Below are positions 53,437-61,899 of a stretch of DNA of 64,000 nt, piece after piece. The translations under genes were made by a program, and so were the position numbers. The notes under the pieces were generated by a model. It did no database searches and had not been told where the DNA came from. It was given only the letters and a program-made list of their open reading frames with translations. The stretch covers positions 248,001-312,000 of the forward strand of contig NZ_JAJCRR010000001.1 in NCBI RefSeq assembly GCF_020564355.1, given 5' to 3'. The stretch's first letter is position 1; every line of letters begins with the position of its first letter. The DNA comes from Lachnospira pectinoschiza (lineage in GTDB: Bacteria > Bacillota > Clostridia > Lachnospirales > Lachnospiraceae).

Positions 53437-54375
53437 ATGGAATTTAAACACAAGTCTGTATTATTGCAGGAAACGATTGACAATTTAAATATCAGACCGG
53501 ATGGAATCTACGTGGACGGAACGCTGGGCGGTGGCGGACATTCTTATGAAATTGCCAGCAGGCTTTCATCCAAAGGAAGACTCATCGGCATTGATCAGGA
53601 CGAGGCGGCAATTGCAGCAGCCGGTGAACGGTTAAAGCCGTTTGCAGACAGAGTCACCATTGTACGGAATAATTATTGTAATATGGATATGGTATTGAAG
53701 GACTTAGGAATTGAAAGAGTCGATGGGATTCTTTTGGATTTAGGCGTGTCTTCTTACCAGTTAGATACCGCAGAAAGAGGATTTACCTATAAGACGGATG
53801 CACCGCTTGACATGCGTATGGACAGACGGCAGCAGATGACGGCAAAAGATATTTTGAATGAATACAGCGAAATGGAACTTTACCGCATTATCCGGGATTA
53901 TGGTGAAGATAAATTTGCAAAGAATATCGCAAAGCATATTGTGGCAGCAAGAAGCGAAAAGCCGATAGAAACTACATTTGAGTTAAATGAAATTATCAAG
54001 GCGGCGATTCCAATGAAATGCAGGGCTGTTGGAGGACATCCGTCTAAGAAGACATTTCAGGCGATACGGATTGAACTGAATCATGAACTGGACGTATTGA
54101 ATAATTCAATTGACAGCATGATTGAACATTTAAATGACAAAGGACGTTTCTGCATTATTACATTCCATTCGTTAGAAGACCGGATTGTAAAGGTGCAGTT
54201 TAAAAATAATGAAAATCCATGTACCTGCCCACCGGATTTCCCGGTGTGCGTATGTGGGAAAAAATCTAAGGGAAAAGTAATTACAAGAAAGCCAATTCTT
54301 CCGTCAGAAGAAGAGCTTGAAGAAAATAAAAGAGCAAAAAGCGCAAAGCTGCGTGTGTTTGAACGCAGGAGATAA
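53437..54375 (+). CDS. rsmH: 16S rRNA (cytosine-1402-N4)-methyltransferase
   Basis: 312 residues. It methylates the N4 of C1402 in 16S r[32 protein letters not shown] and [12 protein letters not shown] are the conserved MraW/RsmH motifs. ATG 53437 has GGAG 6 nt upstream. Confidence 0.96.
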   Translation: MEFKHKSVLLQETIDNLNIRPDGIYVDGTLGGGGHSYEIASRLSSKGRLIGIDQDEAAIAAAGERLKPFADRVTIVRNNYCNMDMVLKDLGIERVDGILLDLGVSSYQLDTAERGFTYKTDAPLDMRMDRRQQMTAKDILNEYSEMELYRIIRDYGEDKFAKNIAKHIVAARSEKPIETTFELNEIIKAAIPMKCRAVGGHPSKKTFQAIRIELNHELDVLNNSIDSMIEHLNDKGRFCIITFHSLEDRIVKVQFKNNENPCTCPPDFPVCVCGKKSKGKVITRKPILPSEEELEENKRAKSAKLRVFERRR

Positions 54376-54433
54376 GCTTAAAAGTGTGTAACGTTTTACA
54401 AACGTAAAAAAAAATCAGCAGGGAGGAAAGTAA

Positions 54434-54940
54434 ATGGCGCGCAAAAGTTATGGAAACACCATAAAGTATGAAAAAAGAACCGGTTATGTTCAGGGAAATA
54501 CGGTAAGAAAACTGCAGGTAGCAGAACCTTATTCCAATGATCCGACAAGTATTGAACAGCTTGAGGAAGAACGAAAAAGAAAACGGGAACAGCAAAGAAA
54601 GATACGACGTGCCAATAAGATGAACTTTCTTTATACAGTGGCAGTAACGGCAGTGGTAGCTGTGATGTTCGGACTGTGCTACCAGTATCTGAATTTACAG
54701 TCTGAGGTAAAGACCAATGCAGCCGCAGTATCTGATCTGGAAATGCAGTTAAATACCCTGACGTCACAGAATGATGAACGTGAAGCACAGGCAGAAGCCG
54801 ATATCGACTATGATGCAATTTATGATACAGCTGTCAATGAACTGGGAATGGTTTATCCGGCAAAAGGACAGGTTATCCGTTACGCAGCAGGCGAGAGTGA
54901 ATATGTAAAGCAGTATCAGAATATTCCGAATGCAGACTAA
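54434..54940 (+). CDS. FtsL-like septum formation protein
   Basis: 168 residues. A basic, charged cytoplasmic N-terminus (about 1-62) is followed by one membrane segment (NFLYTVAVTAVVAVMFGLCY) and an extracellular coiled-coil region, ending in ELGMVYPAKGQVIRY, which is typical of FtsL/DivIC-like proteins. The position between rsmH and the PBP gene supports FtsL. Sequence identity in this family is low, so the name is given with reserve. Confidence 0.8.
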   Translation: MARKSYGNTIKYEKRTGYVQGNTVRKLQVAEPYSNDPTSIEQLEEERKRKREQQRKIRRANKMNFLYTVAVTAVVAVMFGLCYQYLNLQSEVKTNAAAVSDLEMQLNTLTSQNDEREAQAEADIDYDAIYDTAVNELGMVYPAKGQVIRYAAGESEYVKQYQNIPNAD

Positions 54941-54963
54941 AAAGATACATTGGAGATACATAA

Positions 54964-56898
54964 ATGGTAGAAAGTAGTCAGGAACGTGCAAAACGAAATA
55001 AATACAGAAGAAAAAAAGCAATGCTCAAAAAAGTACACAAAAAAGCCGGCATTGCTTTTTTGTGTGTTATGGCAGCACTGGCAGTTTTAGCAGGAAGAAT
55101 CGCATGGATTAATTATAATCACGGTGATGCATATTCCAAAGCTGTGTTAGACCATCAGACGTATACGTCAACAACAATTCCGTATAAGCGGGGACAGATT
55201 CTGACCTCGAATGGAAATATCCTTGCGTACAGCGAAAGAGTGTACAACCTTATATTAGATCCGAAGCTGGTGCTTTCCGATGAGAAGTATAAAGAACCGA
55301 CCTTAAATGCGCTGGTACAGTGTTTTGGGTTAAACCGTCAGGAATTGGAACAGACATTGGCAGTGAAGAAAGATTCCCAGTACGAGCGTCTGGCGATGGG
55401 ACTGACTTCGGATGAGATTGCTGATTTTAAGGCACTTGTTGCAGATACAAAAAACAATCCGAATATCAAGGGTGTGTGGTTTGAAAATTCCTATGTCAGA
55501 AAATATCCATTTTCAACTATGGCATGTGATGTTGTTGGTTTTGCAAGTGCGGCAAACGGCGGTGAACTGGGACTGGAAAGCTATTATGATGATGAACTTT
55601 CAGGAACAGACGGCGTATCCTACAGTTATGTCAATGATAATCTTGATGTGCAGGAAACAACCAAAGATGCCGTAGACGGCAACAATATTGTGACAACCAT
55701 TGACTATAATGTACAGCGGATTATTGAAAAACACATTGCGGCATATAATGAAGAAAAGCCGTCCAGTGCAACAGCGGTACTGGTAATGAATCCGAATAAC
55801 GGAGAAGTGCTTGGTATGGCGAGTTATCCGTATTTTGACCTGAACAGTCCAAGAAGTCTTGAAAGTTCGTATTCCCAGGAACAGCTGGCAACGATGTCCG
55901 ATGAAGACATGACAAATTCGCTGTATAAAATCTGGAGAAATTACTGTGTTTCAGAAACCTTTGAACCGGGTTCGACCTTTAAGCCGTTCACCGTCGCTTC
56001 GGGACTGGAAGAGGGCGTAACATATGACGGGGATGTCTTTTACTGTAACGGTTATGAAGAAATCGGAGGTTATACCATCCGCTGTCATGTATACAATAAA
56101 ACCGGCAAGCATGGGGATATTACACTGGAGCAGGCGCTGATGCAGTCCTGTAACCCTGCAATGATGGATATTGCCGCACGCCTTGGCGGTGTGAAATTCG
56201 CCCAGTACCAGAGACTGTTTGGTTTTGGCAGTAAGACAGGAATCGATCTTCCGTCAGAGGAAAACGGTATTATAAAAAAGAGCGATATGTCAGAAACAGA
56301 CGTTGCAACCAATGCATTCGGACAGAATATCAATGTAACCATGATTCAGATGGGGGCAGCCTTTTCTTCTTTAATTAATGGTGGAAATTACTACCAGCCG
56401 CATATTGTAAAGCGTATTGAAAAAGATACGGGTGAAGTTGTAAAGACCTTTGAACCAACACTGGTGCGTCAGACAGTAACGGCTTCAACATCGCAGCTGC
56501 TGCGTAAGTATTTAAAATCCACGGTTGATGACGGACTTGCAAAAAAAGCAGGTGTTACCGGTTATTCAATAGGTGGTAAGACCGGTACGGCGCAGAAGGG
56601 CAAACGAGAGGATTTAAAATGGATTGTATCTTTCATCGGCTTCGCACCGGTGGATAATCCGCAGGTGATGGTTTATGTATTGATTGATGAACCGGACGGA
56701 ACAACGGGAACGAGTGGAACTACTTCAGATACGCTGATTTTAAGCCATGATATTTTAGAGGAACTGCTTCCGTACATGAATATTTTCAAAGATGCAGAGG
56801 CAGAGCCGGTGGATGCAGCAGACAGTGAAGATGAAAATACAGTCGGCATTACCGTTCCGAATACCAATGTGCAGGATAGTACATCAGCAACACCATAA
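54964..56898 (+). CDS. Penicillin-binding protein 2 family transpeptidase (FtsI/SpoVD type)
   Basis: 644 residues. A basic cytoplasmic start and one membrane segment (about 27-47) precede the PBP dimerisation domain and the transpeptidase domain. The active-site motifs are intact: GSTFKPF (nucleophile Ser337 and Lys340), SCN in MQSCNPAMMD, and GGKTGTAQKG. It cross-links septal peptidoglycan. A short Asp/Glu/Ala-rich tail follows; no PASTA domain is seen. It is the intact first of two PBP genes in this cluster. Confidence 0.92.
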   Translation: MVESSQERAKRNKYRRKKAMLKKVHKKAGIAFLCVMAALAVLAGRIAWINYNHGDAYSKAVLDHQTYTSTTIPYKRGQILTSNGNILAYSERVYNLILDPKLVLSDEKYKEPTLNALVQCFGLNRQELEQTLAVKKDSQYERLAMGLTSDEIADFKALVADTKNNPNIKGVWFENSYVRKYPFSTMACDVVGFASAANGGELGLESYYDDELSGTDGVSYSYVNDNLDVQETTKDAVDGNNIVTTIDYNVQRIIEKHIAAYNEEKPSSATAVLVMNPNNGEVLGMASYPYFDLNSPRSLESSYSQEQLATMSDEDMTNSLYKIWRNYCVSETFEPGSTFKPFTVASGLEEGVTYDGDVFYCNGYEEIGGYTIRCHVYNKTGKHGDITLEQALMQSCNPAMMDIAARLGGVKFAQYQRLFGFGSKTGIDLPSEENGIIKKSDMSETDVATNAFGQNINVTMIQMGAAFSSLINGGNYYQPHIVKRIEKDTGEVVKTFEPTLVRQTVTASTSQLLRKYLKSTVDDGLAKKAGVTGYSIGGKTGTAQKGKREDLKWIVSFIGFAPVDNPQVMVYVLIDEPDGTTGTSGTTSDTLILSHDILEELLPYMNIFKDAEAEPVDAADSEDENTVGITVPNTNVQDSTSATP

Positions 56899-56904
56899 AA
56901 AAGT

Positions 56905-56959
56905 ATAACTCCGGGCAGACGTTAATAAGATGTAATAACGTTTATCCGGAGTTATTTTT
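56905..56959 (+). terminator. Terminator-like hairpin holding the ribosome site of the second PBP gene
   Basis: ATAACTCCGG (56905-56914) pairs with CCGGAGTTAT (56946-56955), with an inner ACGTTA/TAACGT helix, followed by TTTT and immediately by the ATG at 56960. The GGAG serving that ATG (56948-56951) is within the 3' arm. This can end transcription from the first PBP gene and would hide the ribosome site of the second. Confidence 0.75.
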
Positions 56960-58143
56960 ATGTGGAAACCGTGGGAAAATGAAAGCGAAACCCAAAGAAT
57001 ACGCAGACAGAAGGAACGTTACAGGGACGATAAGCGCTGGCAGATTATTGATGAGCGCAAAAACGACCCAATGGGCAGGCTGCATACAAGACACCGGAAA
57101 AAACTGATGATTTGTGGAGCCTGTGTGTTTCTGGCAATGCTGCTGCTGATTGGCAGACTGGGCTATGTCATGATTTTTCAGGCACAGTATTATCTTTCAA
57201 GAGCTGAAGAACTGCATGAGCGGGAACGTGTGATTAAGGCATCCCGCGGAAGAATATTAGATACCAATGGCATTGTGCTGGCCGATAATAAAACAGTCTG
57301 TACGATTTCCGTTATTCACAGCCAGATACAGGATGCCGAAGCGGTAATTCATATGCTGACATCTGAATTGGGACTGGATGAAGCACAGGTACGTAAGCGC
57401 GTGGAAAAAGTATCGTCTATTGAGCGGATTCAGACCAATGTTTCCAAAGAAACCGGGGATAAAATCCGGGAATACAATATGGCGGGTGTCAAGGTCGATG
57501 AAGATTATAAGCGCTACTATCCGTATGAAACGCTGGCATCAAGAGTACTTGGCTTTACAGGCAGTGACAATCAGGGCATTTTAGGACTGGAAGCAAAATA
57601 TGATGCCCTGCTTTCCGGTAACAGCGGTCAGATTCTGACACTGACGGATGCGTGGGGCATTGAACTGGAAGGGGCGGAAGAAAGCAGAAAAGAACCGGTT
57701 GCGGGCAGTGATTTATACACCAGTCTGGATTACAATATCCAGGCTTATGCGGAGCAGCTTGCAGACCGCACATTAGAAGCAAAAGGGGCAAAGCGTGTAT
57801 CAATTATCGTGATGAATCCGCAGAATGGTGAACTGCTGGCGATGGTTAATGCACCGGAATATAATTTAAATACACCGTATGAATTAAATATAGAGATAAC
57901 GGAAGAAGACAGCAGCAAATCCAAAATGGATTTACTCAATATGATGTGGCGGAATTTCTGCATTAATGATACCTACGAACCCGGCTCGGTCTTTAAAATG
58001 GTAACGGCAACGGCGGCACTTGAAACCGGTGTGGCACATTTAAGTGATTCCTATACGTGCGGCGGCAATACAAAGGTCGGGGATAGAACAATCCGTTGTC
58101 ATAAAACAACGGGTCATGGTACACAGACCTTTACGGAAACTGT

Positions 58144-58152
58144 CATGAACAG
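58144..58152 (+). repeat. Left junction of the intervening element (attL)
   Basis: CATGAACAG here corresponds to CATAAACAG at the right junction: AACAG is shared exactly. The site sits in a small dyad CTGT-CATGA-ACAG (58140-58152), as expected at a serine recombinase crossover. Confidence 0.7.
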
Positions 58153-58223
58153 GAGCGTTTCTGTCCGGAAAAATAAAATAAAGTCCGGGGGAAGAAATTT
58201 GTCGAAAAAAGTGAAATTGTGTC

Positions 58224-58251
58224 TTGTATTTTTAAATTTTCGTATTATACT
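58224..58251 (+). promoter_or_regulatory. Promoter inside the element, for the deacetylase
   Basis: TTGTAT (58224-58229), 16-bp spacer, TATACT (58246-58251), followed by GAGG and the start codon at 58287. Confidence 0.5.
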
Positions 58252-58286
58252 GTCTATAGCCAGAAAATGAAAGAGGGAACTTAAAA

Positions 58287-59222
58287 ATGAAAAGAGTGAA
58301 AAGACCAGAACTTCGTCTGCATGGACAAAAAGTGAGATTAAAAAAGAAACCGGTAATTCTTGCAGTATCCGTATTAGTACTGATTGTATTGCTGGTGTCC
58401 GTATCCGTTCATGCAGCTTCTAAAAAGCATACCCAGAAAGTATCTGCGGGAGTGGCAGAGGAAACGGCTGCCGAAGAGAAGTTAAGCGAAGAAGAAACAA
58501 CGACAGCTGAGGAAGAAACAACACAGGAGGCAACACTGCCCGAAGTGCAGACGACAACGGCGGCAGCACCGCAGACAGACGGTGAAGGAGAATATCCGGG
58601 ATGCAAAAAAGTGTATCTGACATTTGATGACGGTCCAAGTCCGAATACAACTAAAATTTTAGATATTCTGGACCAGTATGGTGTCAAAGCAACATTTTTT
58701 ACAATCTGCAGTCCGGGAGAAGAAAATGAAGAAAGCTTAAAACGGATTGTTTCAAGCGGCAATACGCTGGCAATTCACTCTGTTTCTCATGAGTATTCAC
58801 AGGTGTATGCATCTATTGACAGCTTTAAAGAAGATGTTTTAGGCATGCAGCAGTGGTTATATGAGCAGACCGGCGTGACAACGTGGTTTTACAGATTTCC
58901 GGGCGGTTCAAGCAATAAAGTAGCCAACTGTGATATTTCAGACTGTATCAATTTTTTGAATGAACAGGGATTTGTATACTTTGACTGGAATGTCAGTTCA
59001 GGGGATGCCAGTGCAAAATGTGTGGATAAGGATACCATTGTACAGAATGTCCTGTCTGAAATCGGAAGCCGTGAAGAATATGTGGTACTGATGCACGATG
59101 CCGGTGCAAAGACAACAACGGTGGAAGCACTGCCGGAAATTATCGAGTATTTACAGGCAAATGACTATATGATTCTTCCGATAACGGCAAATACAAAGCC
59201 GGTTCAGCACCGTCATTCATAA
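58287..59222 (+). CDS. Polysaccharide deacetylase (element cargo)
   Basis: 311 residues. A basic N-terminus and one membrane segment (about 26-46) are followed by a Glu/Thr-rich linker (about 55-100) and a NodB-fold domain: TFDDGPSPN (motif 1), HSVSH (motif 2, metal His residues), RFPGGSSN (motif 3), DWNVSSGDA (motif 4) and LMHDAG (motif 5). It would remove N-acetyl groups from an extracellular glycan, probably peptidoglycan (PgdA-like), or a related chitin-like polymer. It lies wholly within the element and has its own promoter, so it could be expressed whether or not the PBP is intact. Confidence 0.9.
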   Translation: MKRVKRPELRLHGQKVRLKKKPVILAVSVLVLIVLLVSVSVHAASKKHTQKVSAGVAEETAAEEKLSEEETTTAEEETTQEATLPEVQTTTAAAPQTDGEGEYPGCKKVYLTFDDGPSPNTTKILDILDQYGVKATFFTICSPGEENEESLKRIVSSGNTLAIHSVSHEYSQVYASIDSFKEDVLGMQQWLYEQTGVTTWFYRFPGGSSNKVANCDISDCINFLNEQGFVYFDWNVSSGDASAKCVDKDTIVQNVLSEIGSREEYVVLMHDAGAKTTTVEALPEIIEYLQANDYMILPITANTKPVQHRHS

Positions 59223-59264
59223 TCGGGATTCTGCCTGCGTAGAATATAGTAAGTCTATACAGGC

Positions 59265-59393
59265 ATGGAAATCCGGATGAATCAGGAAAATGAAAAAGCC
59301 ATTATGCAGCTGCTCTTAGAAAAGCAGTATATTACGTATGAGGAGTGGTTTATGGCAGTGCAGTACATCGAAAGCGGTGCAGACAATGAGTGA
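59265..59393 (+). CDS. Small ORF overlapping the recombinase start
   Basis: 42 residues, mostly helical: Met-Glu-Ile-Arg then MNQENEKAIMQLLLEKQ and a second helix ITYEEWFMAVQYIESGA. It ends ATGAGTGA, overlapping the recombinase ATG (59386) by 8 nt, so the pair is translationally coupled. No clear ribosome site was seen. Position and size fit a recombination directionality or regulatory factor, but that is speculation. Confidence 0.5.
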   Translation: MEIRMNQENEKAIMQLLLEKQYITYEEWFMAVQYIESGADNE

Positions 59394-61155
59394 GGAAAAA
59401 GTATTGTCTGGAATGCGTTGTGCCATTTACAACCGGTGTTCTACAACAGAGGAGGCACAAAACCGTGCCATTGAAACACAGGCGGCAGAGTCTGTGGAAA
59501 TCGTACAGGCATTAGGCGGAGTAATCTGCTGTCAGTACATTGAACAGGAAAGCGGAACAACAACGAAAAAAAGAACGCAATATGCCAGTCTTATGGCGGA
59601 TGTGCAGCAGGAGCGGATTGACTGCATTGTAATTAAGTCAATTGACCGTCTGATGCGCAACGCCGGGGACTGGCATGAATTTATTCAGCACATTACAGCA
59701 CATCATGTCAGACTGTATCTGTATCTGGAAAGAAAGTTTTATGAGCCGCAGGATGCGTTTCTTTCCGGTATCAAAGCGCTCATTGCAGAGCAGTATTCCA
59801 GAGAATTAAGCCAGAAGGTTAATAATGCCCATAAAAGGCGGCAAAAGAAAATAGACGGGAAACTAACCGTCAACAATAATGTTTACGGCTACAGAAAAGA
59901 AAAAGACGGTTATAGAATAGAAGAAACGGAAGCCGTCTATATCCGCAGAATCTATGCGATGTCCGCAGGCGGTGCAGGCGGCAGGAAAATTGCAAAGGAA
60001 TTGTATGCGATGGGCATGAGAAACCGCAAAAACGGTGCGGTCAGTGATGTGACCGTAAGACGTCTGATTCAGAATCCACTGTATAAGGGAACAGCTGTAA
60101 TGCATAAAACGCATTATGATTTTGAATTAAAAAAACAGTGCTGCCTGCCAAAGGAGCAGTGGATTTATCATGAAAACAGAATCCCTGCAATCGTGAGCGA
60201 AAAGCTGTGGCAGGCGGCAAATGATGCGTTAAATGCCCGGAAAAGCAAAAGTCAGGCAAAAGAACAAAAAGAAAGAAGCCCGCTGCCGCAGCACTGCCTT
60301 AAAATCGTCTGCGGAAAATGCGGATGTGCGTACTGCAAAAGAACAGGAAGTGCAGGAAATGTGTATTGGATGTGCGGCAGACAGCTTGAGAAAAATCCGG
60401 ATGGCACAGTCTGTAAAAATATCACAGTTTATGAGAAAGAACTGGAACCGCTTTTGTGGGAGCAGTTTCAAAAAGAAGATATGGAAAGCATAAAAACGCA
60501 GACGGAAAACGGCCTTTTATTGCTGGAAAAAGTTTTAAAAAAGAACCCGTGCGGTAAAGACTTTTGCATGGAATATGGGCGGTTACGGGAAAAGAAAAAG
60601 AACCTGCTTCAAAAGTATATGGACGGGATTGTGAGTGACAGTGATTATAAACTGGCATCGGAAATGCTGGCACAGCAGATAAATCAGATGACAGAGCAGG
60701 AAAAACGAAACGATACGGCAAAGCCCGGGCAGCGGCTTTTTGCTATCCGTCAGTATCTGTATTCAGAAGAAGGTCAGGAAGCCGTCCGTCAGGCGGTGGT
60801 ACAAAACACGCTGTCTGAAATAACCGTTTATCCCGATAACCGCCTGTGTGTCTGCTACCGGACAGGAGCGTGCCGGATGATACCTTACCGTCATATCCAT
60901 GCCAAAATGAAAAAAAGGCAGGAGAGTATTCAAAAGATAGAACAGCTTTTTTTAAGCCAAAATCGGCTGACCACAGCGGAAATTGCAGAATATACAGGGT
61001 ATTCCCAGGGAAATATCCTGCAAAAGTTAAAAGAATTAAAACAGCAGGGCAGAATCCGGTATGTCAGCATGGGCAAAAATGGAGGCTGTTGGGAGGATGT
61101 AAGTACAGGAATACAGCAGGATAAACAGACAAAGAAAACAGACGGGCAGATATAG
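59386..61155 (+). CDS. Large serine recombinase
   Basis: 589 residues. The resolvase catalytic domain has YNRCSTTEEAQ with nucleophile Ser19, and SIDRLMRNAGDW as the arginine-bearing SxDRLxR motif. A recombinase domain (about 160-280) with NPLYKGTAV, a zinc ribbon (CGKCGCAYCK ... WMCG), a coiled coil and a C-terminal helix-turn-helix segment (TTAEIAEYTGYSQGNILQ) follow. Such enzymes integrate and excise elements at short att cores without homology. Starting at 59386 removes 16 residues that do not fit. It is the likely agent of integration, and of excision if that occurs. Confidence 0.92.
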   Translation: MSEEKVLSGMRCAIYNRCSTTEEAQNRAIETQAAESVEIVQALGGVICCQYIEQESGTTTKKRTQYASLMADVQQERIDCIVIKSIDRLMRNAGDWHEFIQHITAHHVRLYLYLERKFYEPQDAFLSGIKALIAEQYSRELSQKVNNAHKRRQKKIDGKLTVNNNVYGYRKEKDGYRIEETEAVYIRRIYAMSAGGAGGRKIAKELYAMGMRNRKNGAVSDVTVRRLIQNPLYKGTAVMHKTHYDFELKKQCCLPKEQWIYHENRIPAIVSEKLWQAANDALNARKSKSQAKEQKERSPLPQHCLKIVCGKCGCAYCKRTGSAGNVYWMCGRQLEKNPDGTVCKNITVYEKELEPLLWEQFQKEDMESIKTQTENGLLLLEKVLKKNPCGKDFCMEYGRLREKKKNLLQKYMDGIVSDSDYKLASEMLAQQINQMTEQEKRNDTAKPGQRLFAIRQYLYSEEGQEAVRQAVVQNTLSEITVYPDNRLCVCYRTGACRMIPYRHIHAKMKKRQESIQKIEQLFLSQNRLTTAEIAEYTGYSQGNILQKLKELKQQGRIRYVSMGKNGGCWEDVSTGIQQDKQTKKTDGQI

Positions 61156-61199
61156 AGAAACGTATAAAGACAAGTATATAACAGACGGAAGGAATCATA

Positions 61200-61208
61200 C
61201 ATAAACAG
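61200..61208 (+). repeat. Right junction of the intervening element (attR)
   Basis: CATAAACAG; shares AACAG with the left junction. The next bases CTGTAATCCTGCA resume the PBP frame. Confidence 0.7.
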
Positions 61209-61851
61209 CTGTAATCCTGCATTTATTGAGTGGGGACGGCGGGTTGGTAATGAACGGTTTTATGAGTATTTAAGCAAGCTGGGTATTCTGGGAAAGACTG
61301 GAATTGATCTGCCGGGCGAAGCTTCGACAATTATCCATAAAATTGAAAATGTGGGAGAAGTAGAGCTGGCAACAATGTCTTTCGGGCAGTCGTTTCAGAT
61401 TACACCGGTTATCATGCTGCGTGCGGCGGCGGCAATTGTCAACGGCGGCAAACTGGTGACACCACATTTTGCGGTAAAGGCGGCGGGCGCAGACGGAGAA
61501 ACCGTACAGGAATTCTGTTATGAAACCGTAACCGATGCCATTACAGAGGAAACGAGCAATACCATGAAAGACATTTTACGTCAGGTTGTAGAGGATGGCG
61601 GCGGAAAAAATGCGTACATTGAAGGCTTTTCCATTGGCGGGAAAACGGCAACCTCCCAAAAACTGCCGCGTGGTTCGGGAAAATACATCGCTTCCTTTGT
61701 CGGTTTTTCAAGTGTTGACAATCCGCGGGTGATTGCCATGTGCCTGATTGATGAACCGCAGGGCGTATATTACGGTGGTACAATTGCAGCACCCGTGATC
61801 CGGGAACTTTTTGAAAATATCCTTCCATACCTTGAAATATACCCGAATTGA
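61204..61851 (+). pseudogene. Second PBP gene, 3' part
   Basis: The frame runs from the right junction without a start codon of its own: NSCNPAFIEWGRR (SxN motif), TGIDLPGEA, QSFQITPVIMLRAAAA and GGKTATSQ as the KTG-equivalent (Lys543 in the joined numbering, KTA here). It ends at 61851 with a normal-looking C-terminus. It encodes the remaining 214 residues of the 611-residue PBP. Without excision or some other start it should not be made as an active enzyme. Confidence 0.85.
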
Positions 61852-61899
61852 TAGTAAAATAAAATTTAATTGCAAAATGCAGGGAAAAAGGAGAAAAAG

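Larger units (their letters stand above)
56960..58270 (+). pseudogene. Second PBP gene, 5' part, interrupted by the element at 58148
   Basis: Residues 1-397 belong to the PBP: basic N-terminus, one membrane segment (about 49-70), dimerisation domain, and a transpeptidase domain with GSVFKM (Ser343, Lys346). After codon 397 (Asn) the frame enters the element and ends after about 40 foreign, basic residues. The SxN and KTG motifs are therefore missing, so this product alone should not be a working transpeptidase. Joining 58152 to 61209 gives NSCNPAF and one 611-residue protein. Marked as interrupted; whether it is dead or reassembled by excision is open. Confidence 0.85.
58148..61208. mobile_element. 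3,056-bp recombinase element interrupting the second PBP gene
   Basis: Bounded by AACAG at 58148-58152 and 61204-61208. It carries, in order, a promoter and polysaccharide deacetylase gene, a 42-codon ORF, and a large serine recombinase gene, all in the host gene's direction. No transposase, terminal inverted repeats or phage structural genes were seen. The rejoined circle ends would bring together GACGGAA (61184-61190) and TTCTGTC (58159-58165), an imperfect dyad around the core, like an attP site. Excision restores the PBP reading frame exactly. Confidence 0.85.

Noticed and set aside
56960..58270. Treating the 5' PBP fragment as a naturally short PBP
   Set aside because: It ends in about 40 foreign residues and lacks SxN and KTG, which are found in frame at 61204-61851.
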